Shown here in pieces: positions 15,286-24,432 of a stretch of DNA of 42,707 nucleotides; the stretch's first letter is position 1; each line of letters starts with the position of its first letter. A program made the position numbers and the translations under genes. Origin of the DNA: Algorimicrobium sp002414705 (lineage in GTDB: Bacteria; Bacteroidota; Bacteroidia; Flavobacteriales; Flavobacteriaceae). The notes under the pieces are model-generated. The model saw nothing but the letters and a program-made list of their open reading frames with translations, did not search any database and was not told the DNA's origin. Location of the stretch: NCBI GenBank assembly GCA_963972425.1, contig CAXAUF010000021.1, positions 1 through 42,707 of the forward strand. Reading direction: 5' to 3'.

Positions 15286-17213
15286 TTAAAATATTTTAAG
15301 ATGAGCATTTCAATAATTATAAAAGCTAGTGCAAAAATAACAAACCATTTCCATAGCGCATTAATTTTCGTATCACTTTTTATACGTTCAAAAATAGTAC
15401 TAACAGAATTACTAATAACAACATTATTTAAAAGACTCAAATCTTGATATATTAAGTCACTTTCATGTCTGTTATAGTTAAAACTTACGTTGGCAATACT
15501 TTCTGTTTTATTCTTTATACTATAAACACCAGCTGAATAGGGTATATCAGAAGTTGTAATTGTCACTTTATCATTAAAATATTGTTGCATTGGAATTAAA
15601 TTTACGTCTTCTTTTGTTAAAGATAATACACCATCTTGCTCCAAGTTTACAGGTATATCATAAGTGTTTTCATTTCCAATAGTATAATAAAGTTGTGCTT
15701 TCTGTAAACTTTGCCGTGCTAATTTATAAAACGTTGGTACAATTAAATCGTATTCACTAAAATTGGAGTTTTCTGAATTTAATGCTGCTGTAAAAACAGC
15801 TAATTGATTTTGAGTTACTAAAAATGGTTTTCCGTCTTCAAAAGAAAGGGCTTCAGAGGGTGTTACAGTATTAGTATTAATTGGAAAAAAGGTGTTCACC
15901 TTCGGATATTGAAAATTTGATTCTTGTTTTTCAAATACGTTTTTATAAATTGGATGCGAATAATTTATGCTCATTACCCGTTTTTCAGTTGTTATAACAT
16001 TTTGTAATTGTATTCCATAAATTCCCAAAAACGCATTGTAATTAGCAATTTCTGATTTAGAATTCGGGATAATTACCACATAACCGCCTGCTTTAATAAA
16101 AGCATTTAGTGAATTTGTTAAAGAACTTGGTATAGATTCTAATTCATTTAAAACAATAAGTTGTTGCTTTTCAATAGCACTATAATTTAATTGATTCAAG
16201 CTTGTTGTAGTTAGCTGAAATTCATTTGAAGCAAACAAACGCTCTAAATAATTGCTCGAAGTGTTTTCTTGAATGGTTAACACATTAATTTCTGAAGGTG
16301 TATTAATATTAAAAAACAGGGTGTTATCAAATTGTAAGCTGGTATCTTCTATAATAATTTTACCCTTTGAAATACTTTTTTCGGTAATGGTAAACTCGGC
16401 TATCCCTTTATCAGAAAGAGATGTCGTAGTTTTTGCTAATAATTTACCGTCATCAAATAAGGAAATAGATACATTATTTGTTACGTTTCCATTCGATTTT
16501 AAAAAGACCTGGAGCGTTGTGTTACTGGCTGTTGTGCTGGAAAGACTTAAACTATCTATTGCTACATTTTGAGTATTTACAGGCTTTAATTGTACAGGAT
16601 ATATATTGTATAACGAATCCTTTTTAACACTAAATGTTTTATCAAGTTCTTGAAAATCGGAAATAAACACCAAATTTCGATTTACATTAGGTGTACTGCT
16701 AAATAATTTGGAACTTTTTAGTAAAACTGCATCGTAGGGCAATTGGTTTGAGACATATTCCAGCTGCAACAAATCATTCTGAATGCTTTTAAGTGTCGTG
16801 TTTTTATAAACTTCGGTATTCGTTATTAACGAAATGGGATTGTCAGGTTCTAAATTTTCAATTAATTCCTGAACAGCACGTTTTAAAAGCTCACCATTTT
16901 CACCTTTGGCTTGCATGCTAAAACTATTATCCAAATAAATAACGTTTTCCGGTGTGGTATTAAAGGTGTTATTTTTGGAAATAAAAGGCTGTGCAAATGC
17001 TATTATTACACAAGCTAATAATAACATGCGCGTGAGTAATGTTAGCCATTTTTTTATTTGAGAACTTTTACGTGTTTGTAGTGTAACTTTCTTTAAAAAG
17101 GCAACATTGGTAAAGGATTCTTTTTGAAATTTACGCAATTGAAATAAATGGACTATAATTGGAATGAGAAGCAAAAATAAAGCGTAAAGTATTTCTGGGT
17201 ATTTAAACTGCAT
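15282..17213 (-). CDS. BatA-like membrane protein with vWA-type domain
   Basis: A 643-aa inner-membrane protein. It starts with the double-transmembrane BatA N-terminal domain (about 6-26, ILYALFLLLIPIIVHLFQL, and 57-78, WLTLLTRMLLLACVIIAFAQ). A von Willebrand-A-like domain follows, with the metal-site pattern DxSxS in NVIYLDNSFSMQ. A long extracytoplasmic region leads to a C-terminal membrane helix (FVIFALAFIIIEMLILKYF). Bat proteins were linked to aerotolerance in Bacteroides, but this stand-alone member lacks the rest of the Bat/MoxR cluster. It is the first gene of its operon; a -7 box (TATTTTTG, 17239-17232) lies about 20 bases before the ATG. Confidence 0.88.
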   Translation of the reverse strand: MQFKYPEILYALFLLLIPIIVHLFQLRKFQKESFTNVAFLKKVTLQTRKSSQIKKWLTLLTRMLLLACVIIAFAQPFISKNNTFNTTPENVIYLDNSFSMQAKGENGELLKRAVQELIENLEPDNPISLITNTEVYKNTTLKSIQNDLLQLEYVSNQLPYDAVLLKSSKLFSSTPNVNRNLVFISDFQELDKTFSVKKDSLYNIYPVQLKPVNTQNVAIDSLSLSSTTASNTTLQVFLKSNGNVTNNVSISLFDDGKLLAKTTTSLSDKGIAEFTITEKSISKGKIIIEDTSLQFDNTLFFNINTPSEINVLTIQENTSSNYLERLFASNEFQLTTTSLNQLNYSAIEKQQLIVLNELESIPSSLTNSLNAFIKAGGYVVIIPNSKSEIANYNAFLGIYGIQLQNVITTEKRVMSINYSHPIYKNVFEKQESNFQYPKVNTFFPINTNTVTPSEALSFEDGKPFLVTQNQLAVFTAALNSENSNFSEYDLIVPTFYKLARQSLQKAQLYYTIGNENTYDIPVNLEQDGVLSLTKEDVNLIPMQQYFNDKVTITTSDIPYSAGVYSIKNKTESIANVSFNYNRHESDLIYQDLSLLNNVVISNSVSTIFERIKSDTKINALWKWFVIFALAFIIIEMLILKYFK

Positions 17214-17284
17214 TCCTAGTTTTGTTTCTTACAAAAATAGTGTTTACACTGAAATAGAAAACCTTTTAACCTAAAATTAAATAA

Positions 17285-18292
17285 TTAACAGTAAAAGAAA
17301 TAATCTGACGCTGGTTTTAACCCCATTTCATCTAATTGATTCTTAATACTTATTTGCTCTAGTTTATTGGAAACTGTTACTAAACATTGGGACTTTTTTA
17401 GTGTTTTTAGATAATTAGTGTCCTCTAAAACCACATCATATATCTCTTTTCCTATTTTTTTAGGATTATCGCAGATCCAATAAAACGTAATATTCTGCGC
17501 TTGCAGTAATCGTGCAACTTTTTTACCTTTTTTTCCGGCTCCCCAAATAACTAAAGGTCTAGATTTTTGGTAATCCAATTCAATAAAATATTGAACTTTC
17601 AGTTCTAAAAAATTATTTTCTGCATAATTCGCATCTGTTCTAGACGTTCTACTGCTGTAATCACGCCAAAAATGAAGCGTTTCATGACATGGAATACATT
17701 TAAGTTTATATTTATAAAAGCGAAATGCCAAATCATAATCTTCTGGATACGTGTCTGAATTAAAACCTCCACATGCTATAAAATCGTCTCGATATACCAT
17801 CCAGCAAGGCGATGGAATAACACACTCTTTATATAATTCCGAAAAGTTAGTTCCAGTTTCAGTTAATTGGTTCAGCCAGATTTCATACTTGGCAAAACCA
17901 TCACTTATGCCATCTTTTCTAAAATATTTTACCTGTCCTACAGCTACATGTCCTTTGCCATACTCCATTAAATTTCTATGTAAAACTTCAAGTTTGTTAG
18001 GTGTCATGATATCATCACTATCCATTCGTGTGATAAAATTCCCGGAGGTTTTAGAAAAGGCAAATTGCAAAGCTGCAATAATACCTGAATTTGGATTTCT
18101 ATAGAGTTTTATGCGTTTATCTTGATTCGCAAATTGTTCTACAATACTAAAACTGCTGTCGGTAGAACCATCATCAACAATTACTAATTCCCAATTAGTA
18201 TAGCTTTGATTTAAAATAGATAGCAAACATTCCGAAAGAAACTTTTCCGTATTTTTAAAGGGTGAAACAATACTAATTAGAGAATTGGACAT
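17285..18292 (-). CDS. Family 2 glycosyltransferase with C-terminal Rossmann-like domain
   Basis: A 335-aa inverting glycosyltransferase. The GT-A domain (about 1-240) shows LISIVSPFKNTEKFLSECLL, the nucleotide-binding VIVDDGSTDSSFSIV, and the metal-binding RMDSDDIMTPNKLEVL. The last 85 residues form a second domain opening WGAGKKGKKVARLL, a Rossmann dinucleotide-type loop like those in sugar-modifying proteins. The start MSNSLISIVSPF (ATG at 18292) is favoured because family members begin there; an in-frame ATG eight codons earlier (18316) is possible. It is divergent from the M61 peptidase gene. Donor and acceptor sugars are unknown; a role in surface polysaccharide or protein glycosylation is likely. 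Confidence 0.9.
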   Translation of the reverse strand: MSNSLISIVSPFKNTEKFLSECLLSILNQSYTNWELVIVDDGSTDSSFSIVEQFANQDKRIKLYRNPNSGIIAALQFAFSKTSGNFITRMDSDDIMTPNKLEVLHRNLMEYGKGHVAVGQVKYFRKDGISDGFAKYEIWLNQLTETGTNFSELYKECVIPSPCWMVYRDDFIACGGFNSDTYPEDYDLAFRFYKYKLKCIPCHETLHFWRDYSSRTSRTDANYAENNFLELKVQYFIELDYQKSRPLVIWGAGKKGKKVARLLQAQNITFYWICDNPKKIGKEIYDVVLEDTNYLKTLKKSQCLVTVSNKLEQISIKNQLDEMGLKPASDYFFYC

Positions 18293-18391
18293 ATTGCGAA
18301 TATAGTTAAACTTCATTTTAACAAAAAGTTATAGCTAAAATGTGTAACACATTGTACATTTGGGCGTCAAGTAAAAAACTTAATTTTAATA

Positions 18392-20287
18392 ATGAAAAAA
18401 ACTCTAGCCATTATTGGTTTTTCTGCATTGCTTGTAGCTTGTGGATCATCTTCTACTAAAACAAATAGTGACGATTTAGCCACTAGCAACCCAATTGCAA
18501 CTGTTATTGATATTACAAAAGTATCTGATGATAAAGTACCTGTAAACATTAATCCAGGACGTTTTACTTTAGAAACAGTTACATACAGACTTCCAAAAGT
18601 AGTACAAGGAACGTATTCCATAAGTGATTTTGGAAAATATATAGATACCTTCCAAGCATTTGATTATAACGGAAATCTGTTAGTTACCAACCAAGTAGAT
18701 ACCAATACTTGGACTATTACAAACGCAACTCAATTGGATTACATCACGTATTTGGTAAATGATACTTTCGACCAAGAAAAAGTTGGCGGTATTGGAGGCG
18801 ATGTGCCATTTTCTCCAGCTGGTACTAATATTGAGCCAAATAACTATGTGTTGAACTTACATGGTTTTATTGGTTATTTTGATTCGCTTAAAAACAATCA
18901 ATATATGTTAGATGTTATTGCTCCAGCTGAATTTGTTAGAACATCTGCTTTACAAATTGCAGACACTAAAACAAGTGCAGATGGAAAAACAACAACTTCA
19001 TCTTATTTTGCACCTCGTTATTTTGATATTACAGATAACCCAATGATGTATGGGAAATTGGATGTTGAAGAATTTCAGGTTGGTGATATTAAAATTGTTT
19101 TAAGTGTATATTCACCAAACGGGAAACATACAGCTAAAGCGATGAAAGATGCTATGCAGAAAATGATGTTAGCACAAAAAACATATTTAGGTGATGTAAA
19201 CAGCACACCTCGTTATGATATTTATGTATACTTATCAGATGGTCAAGCGGATTCTCCAAAAGGTTTCGGTGCGTTAGAACACCACACATCTACAGTTGTA
19301 GTTATGCCAGAATCTATGCCTGAAAGTGCTTTGGACAAAAGTATGATTGACATTGTATCACATGAATTTTTTCATATTGTAACGCCTTTGAGTGTCCATT
19401 CTGAAGATATACACTATTTTGATTATTATGAACCTACGTTTTCAAAGCATTTATGGATGTATGAAGGTGTAACGGAATATTTTGCAACGCTTTTTCAAGT
19501 AGATCAAGGTTTAGTACCCGAAGATGATTTTTATAAGAAAATATTGGATAAAATTGGAGCAGCTAAAGGCATGAATGATGCTATGAGTTTTACCGTTATG
19601 AGTGAAAATGTGCTTGATAAACCGTATGCTAGTCAGTACTATAACGTATATCAAAAAGGTGCTCTAATTGGTATGTGTTTAGATATTTTAATTCGTGAAG
19701 GTAGTGATGGAAATCGCGGTATCTTATCGCTAATGAAGGAATTATCCATGAAATACGGCAAGAACAAACCGTTTGATGACGATAAAATTATTGATGAAAT
19801 TGTTGCTATGACATATCCGTCTTTACGCGGCTTTTTTGACAATCATGTAATTGGAGATGTACCAATTGATTATAATGTATTTTTTGAGAAAGTAGGTTTA
19901 GAAATTGGTGAAGGTCAAGTTAAAACAAACTATATTCAAGGAAATGGAGCATTAATTGTTTCTGCAAATCAAGGCGAAGGAACTATTTTCTTCACGGACA
20001 ATGTTTTAGGTAACAGTTTCTGGAAAGAACAAGGTGTTTTACCAAATGATATTATTAAATCTATTGATGGTACAGCAGTTTCATTACAAAATGCAAATCA
20101 AGTCTTTCAAAATGTATTTGGTTGGCAGGAAGGACAGGATGTTAATGTTATTTTAACTCGCGATGGTCAAGATGTTGTTATTAAAACAACATTAACACCA
20201 ACATTTACTACCGGAAAAGGTTTACAACCAAAAGAAGATGCAACAGCAGCTCAAATAGAATTACGTAATGCGTGGTTAAAAGGCTAA
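18392..20287 (+). CDS. M61-family metallopeptidase lipoprotein with PDZ domain
   Basis: A 631-aa zinc aminopeptidase of the glycyl-aminopeptidase family, anchored as a lipoprotein (lipobox LVAC, C17). The zinc motif HEFFH is at 324-328 and the downstream glutamate ligand lies in MYEGVTEYFATL. An N-terminal beta domain precedes the catalytic part, and a PDZ-like domain (about 505-600, NDIIKSIDGTAVSLQNANQV) closes the protein. A -7 box TACATTTG at 18355-18362 lies 29 bases before the ATG. A strong terminator follows, so it is a single-gene unit. It probably trims peptides outside the cytoplasm. Confidence 0.94.
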   Translation: MKKTLAIIGFSALLVACGSSSTKTNSDDLATSNPIATVIDITKVSDDKVPVNINPGRFTLETVTYRLPKVVQGTYSISDFGKYIDTFQAFDYNGNLLVTNQVDTNTWTITNATQLDYITYLVNDTFDQEKVGGIGGDVPFSPAGTNIEPNNYVLNLHGFIGYFDSLKNNQYMLDVIAPAEFVRTSALQIADTKTSADGKTTTSSYFAPRYFDITDNPMMYGKLDVEEFQVGDIKIVLSVYSPNGKHTAKAMKDAMQKMMLAQKTYLGDVNSTPRYDIYVYLSDGQADSPKGFGALEHHTSTVVVMPESMPESALDKSMIDIVSHEFFHIVTPLSVHSEDIHYFDYYEPTFSKHLWMYEGVTEYFATLFQVDQGLVPEDDFYKKILDKIGAAKGMNDAMSFTVMSENVLDKPYASQYYNVYQKGALIGMCLDILIREGSDGNRGILSLMKELSMKYGKNKPFDDDKIIDEIVAMTYPSLRGFFDNHVIGDVPIDYNVFFEKVGLEIGEGQVKTNYIQGNGALIVSANQGEGTIFFTDNVLGNSFWKEQGVLPNDIIKSIDGTAVSLQNANQVFQNVFGWQEGQDVNVILTRDGQDVVIKTTLTPTFTTGKGLQPKEDATAAQIELRNAWLKG

Positions 20288-20304
20288 TCTTCCGATTTAT
20301 AAAT

Positions 20305-20343
20305 AAAAAACACCTGATAAATTATTTTGTCAGGTGTTTTTTT
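20305..20343. terminator. Bidirectional intrinsic terminator
   Basis: The 13-base arm AAAAAACACCTGA (20305-20317) pairs with TCAGGTGTTTTTT (20330-20342) around a 12-base loop, giving U runs on both strands. It serves the M61 peptidase gene and the convergent S10 peptidase gene. Confidence 0.88.
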
Positions 20344-20371
20344 GTTTAAAATATTTATAGAAAAATAAAGT

Positions 20372-21856
20372 CTAGTATTTAGCTGATTTACCATTCGCTA
20401 ATGAGTTTTTAATAAACTCGCGAATGTCATCGTTGGCAGCTTTTAAATCGTCTTTACGTAAATACATCATGTGTCCACTTCTATAAGCCTTAAAGGTAAA
20501 ACGATCTTTCATAGTACCAGCAGGATCTAACTGCCCAACTGTATATTTAGCCGCAAAATAGGTTGTTGCTCCATCGTAATAACCAGACTGCACTAAAACT
20601 TTTAAATACGGATTTTGTGCCATAGCTTGTTGTAAACGATTTCGTGTATTATCATTTTGTCTATCCCAAGGATGCACATCACCAAACATATTATATTTTA
20701 TATCTGTTTTGAAATTTAGATGTTCGCGTAAATAATAATTAATTGCAGGTGTAAAGGAGTGAAGCCAACTTGATAATTCTGCATTATAATCTGGCTCATT
20801 TCCAGCCGCCATTTTATCAATTCCTAGATAACGGGAATCCAATCTACCGATAGTATAACCACGATTACGCAATAATTCTTTCCAGAAAAAATTGGTAGGA
20901 ATATTCAAATTATGATCCAGAATTGTTTTTTTGTCTAAACCGGAATAGAAGCTCATTTTTTCAGCAACTACATTTCTTTCAGTATCAGAAATAAAACCAC
21001 CTTTTGCAATGGCAGGCATTAAATCGTTAATTGCATATTCTTCAACTTCTGGTAATATATCTGTTAAATCTTTTTGCTGGAGTGCAGGAGCCAATGCTTT
21101 TTGATGCCATGCAGCTGCTGTAAAATACGGTAAATTCAATGCTGAATAAATAGGTTGATCTGTGGAGTAAATTTTATAATCTGCTGGAGACACCAAAATA
21201 ACACCATTTAAATACATCCATTGGTTGTTTTGTAATTCTTCAGCTAAACCCATAACACGTGGTCCTCCATAACTTTCACCAATTAAATATTTAGGTGATT
21301 CCCAACGATTGTGTCTCGTCATAAAGGTATTAATCCATTCTGCCAAATAACTAATGTCTGCATTAATTCCGAAGAAGTTTTTTCGGTCTGGTAATTTACC
21401 ATCTTTATCCTCAATCATTCTGGAATAACCTGTATTAACTGGATTTACAAAAACAATATCAGCCACATCTAAAATAGAGTAGGGATTACTTTTTATGCCA
21501 TAAGGTTGAACTGGATATCCTTCATCATCAATTTTTAATATTTGCGGACCAGTATAAGCAATATGCATCCAGACAGAAGCCGAACCAGGCCCACCATTAA
21601 ATGAAATAACTAACGGTCTACTCGCTTTATCTTTAATATTACTGCGCTGGTAATAGGTGTAAAATAATGTAGCCATAGGTTCTCCATCTGAATTCCAAAC
21701 AGGTTGTGTTCCTGTTGTTGCTGAATAATTTATACCAACACCATTAATAGTTGTACTGTGATTGCTAACAATCATCGTGTCTACAGGAATCGTTCTATTT
21801 TGAGAATGAACGTGAATAAAAGATAAAACACTGAAAATAAAAAATAGTTTTTTCAT
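20372..21856 (-). CDS. Secreted S10-family serine carboxypeptidase-like protein
   Basis: A 494-aa exported serine carboxypeptidase. A signal peptide MKKLFFIFSVLSFIHVHSQ is followed by the family blocks SFNGGPGSASVWMH (oxyanion hole, 85-98), IFVNPVNTGYSR-like segment at 134-146, and LIGESYGGPR with the nucleophile S195. The catalytic aspartate is in SGYYDGATTYF and the histidine in YRSGHMMYLR. S10 enzymes remove C-terminal residues at acidic pH; bacterial members are poorly studied. The ATG at 21856 is preferred, because a longer frame from 21868 would put four extra residues before the signal peptide. It is a single gene, convergent with the M61 peptidase gene. Confidence 0.92.
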   Translation of the reverse strand: MKKLFFIFSVLSFIHVHSQNRTIPVDTMIVSNHSTTINGVGINYSATTGTQPVWNSDGEPMATLFYTYYQRSNIKDKASRPLVISFNGGPGSASVWMHIAYTGPQILKIDDEGYPVQPYGIKSNPYSILDVADIVFVNPVNTGYSRMIEDKDGKLPDRKNFFGINADISYLAEWINTFMTRHNRWESPKYLIGESYGGPRVMGLAEELQNNQWMYLNGVILVSPADYKIYSTDQPIYSALNLPYFTAAAWHQKALAPALQQKDLTDILPEVEEYAINDLMPAIAKGGFISDTERNVVAEKMSFYSGLDKKTILDHNLNIPTNFFWKELLRNRGYTIGRLDSRYLGIDKMAAGNEPDYNAELSSWLHSFTPAINYYLREHLNFKTDIKYNMFGDVHPWDRQNDNTRNRLQQAMAQNPYLKVLVQSGYYDGATTYFAAKYTVGQLDPAGTMKDRFTFKAYRSGHMMYLRKDDLKAANDDIREFIKNSLANGKSAKY

Positions 21857-21902
21857 ATAATGAGACATGTGTTAATTTAATATTTAAAGATACTGAATAA
21901 AT

Positions 21903-22679
21903 TTAGAAGCTTTCAAAAACACCCAAACCAAAAAGCGCAAAATCGTATTTAACCGGATCGTTTGAATCAAGCTTTCGAAGGTTCGTATCCAATTCCAACA
22001 AAGCTTTTCCATCATTTTGTTTCCGAGTAAGCAGACCTAATTTCCGAGCTACATTTCCTGAATGCACATCCAATGGACACGATAATTGTTTGGTGTGTAA
22101 GGTTTTCCAGATTCCGAAATCAACACCTGTATTTCCTGGTCTTACCATCCAACGTAAAAACATATTGATACGTTTGGCAGCCGAATTCTTCAATGGATCT
22201 GAAATATGTTTTTGGGTTCTAGGTAAATGGTCTATTTCAAAAAATGCGCGTTTAAAATAATGAATAGCAAGTTGTAAATTTGTTGCTTCAGCCTGTTTAG
22301 CAAATACAGCTTCTAGTCCGTAATGATTAGTATAAACATGCTGTAAACCATTTATAAACGTGATAAAATCTAAACCATTAAACGTTCTATGAACAAAGGG
22401 TTCCAGTGCTTTTAAATCAGACTCTTGATGATTCATTATAAAATTATAGGGCTCTTGATCCAGCATCTCCATCATGCGTTGCGCATTATTTATAATACTT
22501 TTTCTATTTCCCCAAGCAATGGTTGCCGTTAAGAATGCTGAAATTTCAATATCTTCTTTTTTGCTGAAGGTATGTGGAATTTTTATAGGATCTGTATCCA
22601 GAAAATCACGTGTATTGTATTGCGTAACTTTTGAATCTAAAAATTCTTTGAGTTCTGATTTATTTAACTTTTGGGACAC
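21903..22679 (-). CDS. TIGR02757-family protein of unknown function
   Basis: A 258-aa soluble protein matching the TIGR02757 (DUF2400) family. Recognisable blocks are DPIKIPHTFSKKEDIEISAF, TIAWGNRKSIINNAQRMM, MFLRWMVRPGNTGVDFGIW and CPLDVHSGNVARKLGLL. The last blocks resemble helix-hairpin-helix DNA glycosylases, so a nucleic-acid role has some appeal, but no function is established. Translation appears to start at GTG (22677-22679), because no in-frame ATG lies upstream. The S10 peptidase gene follows on the same strand after 46 bases. Confidence 0.9.
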   Translation of the reverse strand: MSQKLNKSELKEFLDSKVTQYNTRDFLDTDPIKIPHTFSKKEDIEISAFLTATIAWGNRKSIINNAQRMMEMLDQEPYNFIMNHQESDLKALEPFVHRTFNGLDFITFINGLQHVYTNHYGLEAVFAKQAEATNLQLAIHYFKRAFFEIDHLPRTQKHISDPLKNSAAKRINMFLRWMVRPGNTGVDFGIWKTLHTKQLSCPLDVHSGNVARKLGLLTRKQNDGKALLELDTNLRKLDSNDPVKYDFALFGLGVFESF

Positions 22680-22691
22680 GTTTTTGATGTA

Positions 22692-23056
22692 ATTTTTTTA
22701 AAATTATAATGTTGTTTTTCGTTTCTAGTTACTCATGAAAACAAGGAGGTCAAAATTACCACTTTTAGGTTGTTTCTAAAAATGAATTAAAATTCCTCGT
22801 TTCATTTTTTATGAAAAACATGCTATGCACTTTTTAAATAAGTTTATCTAAAATGTTGATTTACAGAAGTGAAGTAAGTCTTGCATTTCATAGCAATTTT
22901 TTGCAAAAATAATTGACTCAACAAATATAATTTCGCTTTGTCGATTTTATAATACTGAATTTAGCCTGATTAATTACTTTAGACTTGTCAATACATTGGT
23001 AATAAGCACTTTAAAGATAGTTTAGTTTTTTAAGTTTAATTTTAGTTTAGTTTTAT
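22692..23056 (+). other. Non-coding stretch ending in a plus-strand terminator; possible small RNA
   Basis: About 365 AT-rich bases with no credible reading frame on either strand; the longest ATG frames are under 20 codons. The segment runs into a strong terminator whose longer T run is on the plus strand, yet no plus-strand gene precedes it. Either a small RNA ends there or the hairpin is a spare terminator for the minus-strand lipoprotein gene. A short direct repeat (TTAGTTTAGTTTT) occurs twice near 23021-23055. No clear promoter was found. Confidence 0.3.
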
Positions 23057-23090
23057 AAAAAGGTCTTGATGAAAATCAAGACCTTTTTTT
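23057..23090 (+). terminator. Strong intrinsic terminator without an obvious upstream gene
   Basis: A perfect 13-base-pair stem AAAAAGGTCTTGA (23057-23069) / TCAAGACCTTTTT (23076-23088) with a 6-base loop, and a T run to 23090 on the plus strand. Confidence 0.85.
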
Positions 23091-23136
23091 ATTGGAAATA
23101 TATTATAAAACGTATTAGACTGAATTTTTATGACAC

Positions 23137-23167
23137 AAAAAAAGCCTTGAAAATTCAAAGCTTTTTT
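23137..23167 (-). terminator. Intrinsic terminator after the Gly/Tyr-rich lipoprotein gene
   Basis: Read on the minus strand, AAAAAAGCTTTGAA pairs with TTCAAGGCTTTTTT (one G-U pair) around a 2-base turn, followed by T residues. It lies 20 bases after the stop at 23188. On the plus strand the stem has a C-A mismatch, so it is directed to the minus strand. Confidence 0.8.
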
Positions 23168-23187
23168 AAGTATTTATAAGTTAAGAA

Positions 23188-23859
23188 TTACTTTTCAGTT
23201 AATGCTTTCGTAATTTTTTCAGTGTATTCTACAGCATTTTTAGTCACATTCTGTGGGTCATCTATTTTAGTAGTTACCACAGCAGCTAGTTGTTTTCCAT
23301 CCTCTTGTGTTAAATCGTAAGCCACAGTTTCAACTATATACGTTTTCACAACTTGCGTTGTAGAACTCATTGGTACGTAATTTCCATAAGTTGAATAAGA
23401 CATTCTATTGCCATAATAACCATAGAAGCCACCATAATATCCAGGATAATATGATGGGTAAAAACTAGCACCAGCATAATAACCACCATCTTGAGATGTT
23501 TCGGTACGTTCTTGATAATCTTTTACAACAGTAACTACAACAGCATCATAACCTTCATTGTTTAAAAAGTCTTTGAAGTTTTTTTGTTGCGCTTCAGTTA
23601 ATGCTTCATCATGATTAAAGTTTGGCATCTCTTTAAAACTTTCTGTCGCTTTCATCCCTTTTTCACGAAGTTGTTTTGCAATTTCTTGTTCAAAAGCAAT
23701 GCGAGCTTGTTTGTTTTCCGTTCTTGAAATAACAAGAATGTTATTGTCTTTAATATTAGCTGCTGAATCCGATTTCCAAGCATCCAATACTTTAATTCCA
23801 GAACAACTAGAGGTAATAAGCAAAAGTAAAATAGCTGTTAATTTAAGCGTGTTTTTCAT
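23188..23859 (-). CDS. Lipoprotein with Gly/Tyr-rich segment, possibly DUF4136-like
   Basis: A 223-aa lipoprotein: hydrophobic signal, lipobox ITSSC (C19). The mature protein has an alpha/beta domain opening VLDAWKSDSAANIKDNNILV. An insertion of glycine, tyrosine and serine follows (GGYYAGASFYPSYYPGYYGG, then GFYGYYG), and then a strand-rich end (TYIVETVAYDLTQEDGKQLA). The general form resembles DUF4136-type periplasmic lipoproteins, but I am not certain of the family. The Gly/Tyr tract is low-complexity and may be surface exposed. Single gene with its own terminator at 23137-23167. Confidence 0.82.
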   Translation of the reverse strand: MKNTLKLTAILLLLITSSCSGIKVLDAWKSDSAANIKDNNILVISRTENKQARIAFEQEIAKQLREKGMKATESFKEMPNFNHDEALTEAQQKNFKDFLNNEGYDAVVVTVVKDYQERTETSQDGGYYAGASFYPSYYPGYYGGFYGYYGNRMSYSTYGNYVPMSSTTQVVKTYIVETVAYDLTQEDGKQLAAVVTTKIDDPQNVTKNAVEYTEKITKALTEK

Positions 23860-23969
23860 AGTTTTAGTTTTAATAATTGTAATTCTTTAAATTCTATTTT
23901 ATAGAAAGCTGTTTAAGTTTTTTTATGGTACAGTCAAAAGTATAATAAATAAAAAAATAAATATATGTG

Positions 23970-24389
23970 TTATTCAATAAATTTTGCTCTCAATTCTTTA
24001 GTGGGAATCATACACGCATCTTTTTTTCCAAACCATTTGTAACGATTTTTAGCAATAAAATCATAAACCCAATTTCTTATAGAACCCGGAATAATATAGA
24101 ATACAGGTAATAAATTTAAAGGAAAGCCTAAATAGGATGCTATTTTAAGTGCTGCAGTGGACTTGTAAGACAAACCTTTCTTTGGAGAATAAAGTAAAAT
24201 AGAATCCATTTTATCCGTATCAATTTTAAATTTATCGATTATTTTTTTACCAGTTTCACTTTGCAAAGGCGCAAACATAAACATACTTTTCTTATCGTGT
24301 TTAATAACATAATTAATAGCATTATTGCATAAATTACATACACCATCAAAGAGTATTAATTGTTTGTTTTCTGGTAATTGATTTATCAT
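23970..24389 (-). CDS. DCC-family thiol-disulfide oxidoreductase-like protein (DUF393)
   Basis: A 139-aa protein with the diagnostic FDGVCNLCNN motif (C18-x2-C21) near the N-terminus, giving the family its DCC name, followed by FMFAPLQSETGKK and the hydrophobic KIASYLGFPLNLLPVFYIIP. The CxxC pair suggests thiol redox activity in a thioredoxin-like fold, but no substrate has been established for the family. No signal peptide, so probably cytoplasmic or peripherally membrane-bound. It lies 43 bases downstream of nothing on its strand except mutS2's 3' side: the mutS2 stop is at 24433, so read-through from mutS2 is possible. Confidence 0.9.
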   Translation of the reverse strand: MINQLPENKQLILFDGVCNLCNNAINYVIKHDKKSMFMFAPLQSETGKKIIDKFKIDTDKMDSILLYSPKKGLSYKSTAALKIASYLGFPLNLLPVFYIIPGSIRNWVYDFIAKNRYKWFGKKDACMIPTKELRAKFIE

Positions 24390-24432
24390 AATACAAAAAT
24401 AGTGAAGAATTAATTACAAGAGACCATAAATG

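Noticed and set aside
22735..22779. 14-codon ORF starting MKTRRSKLPLLGCF in the non-coding gap
   Set aside because: Too short, with no leader or conserved context to support it.
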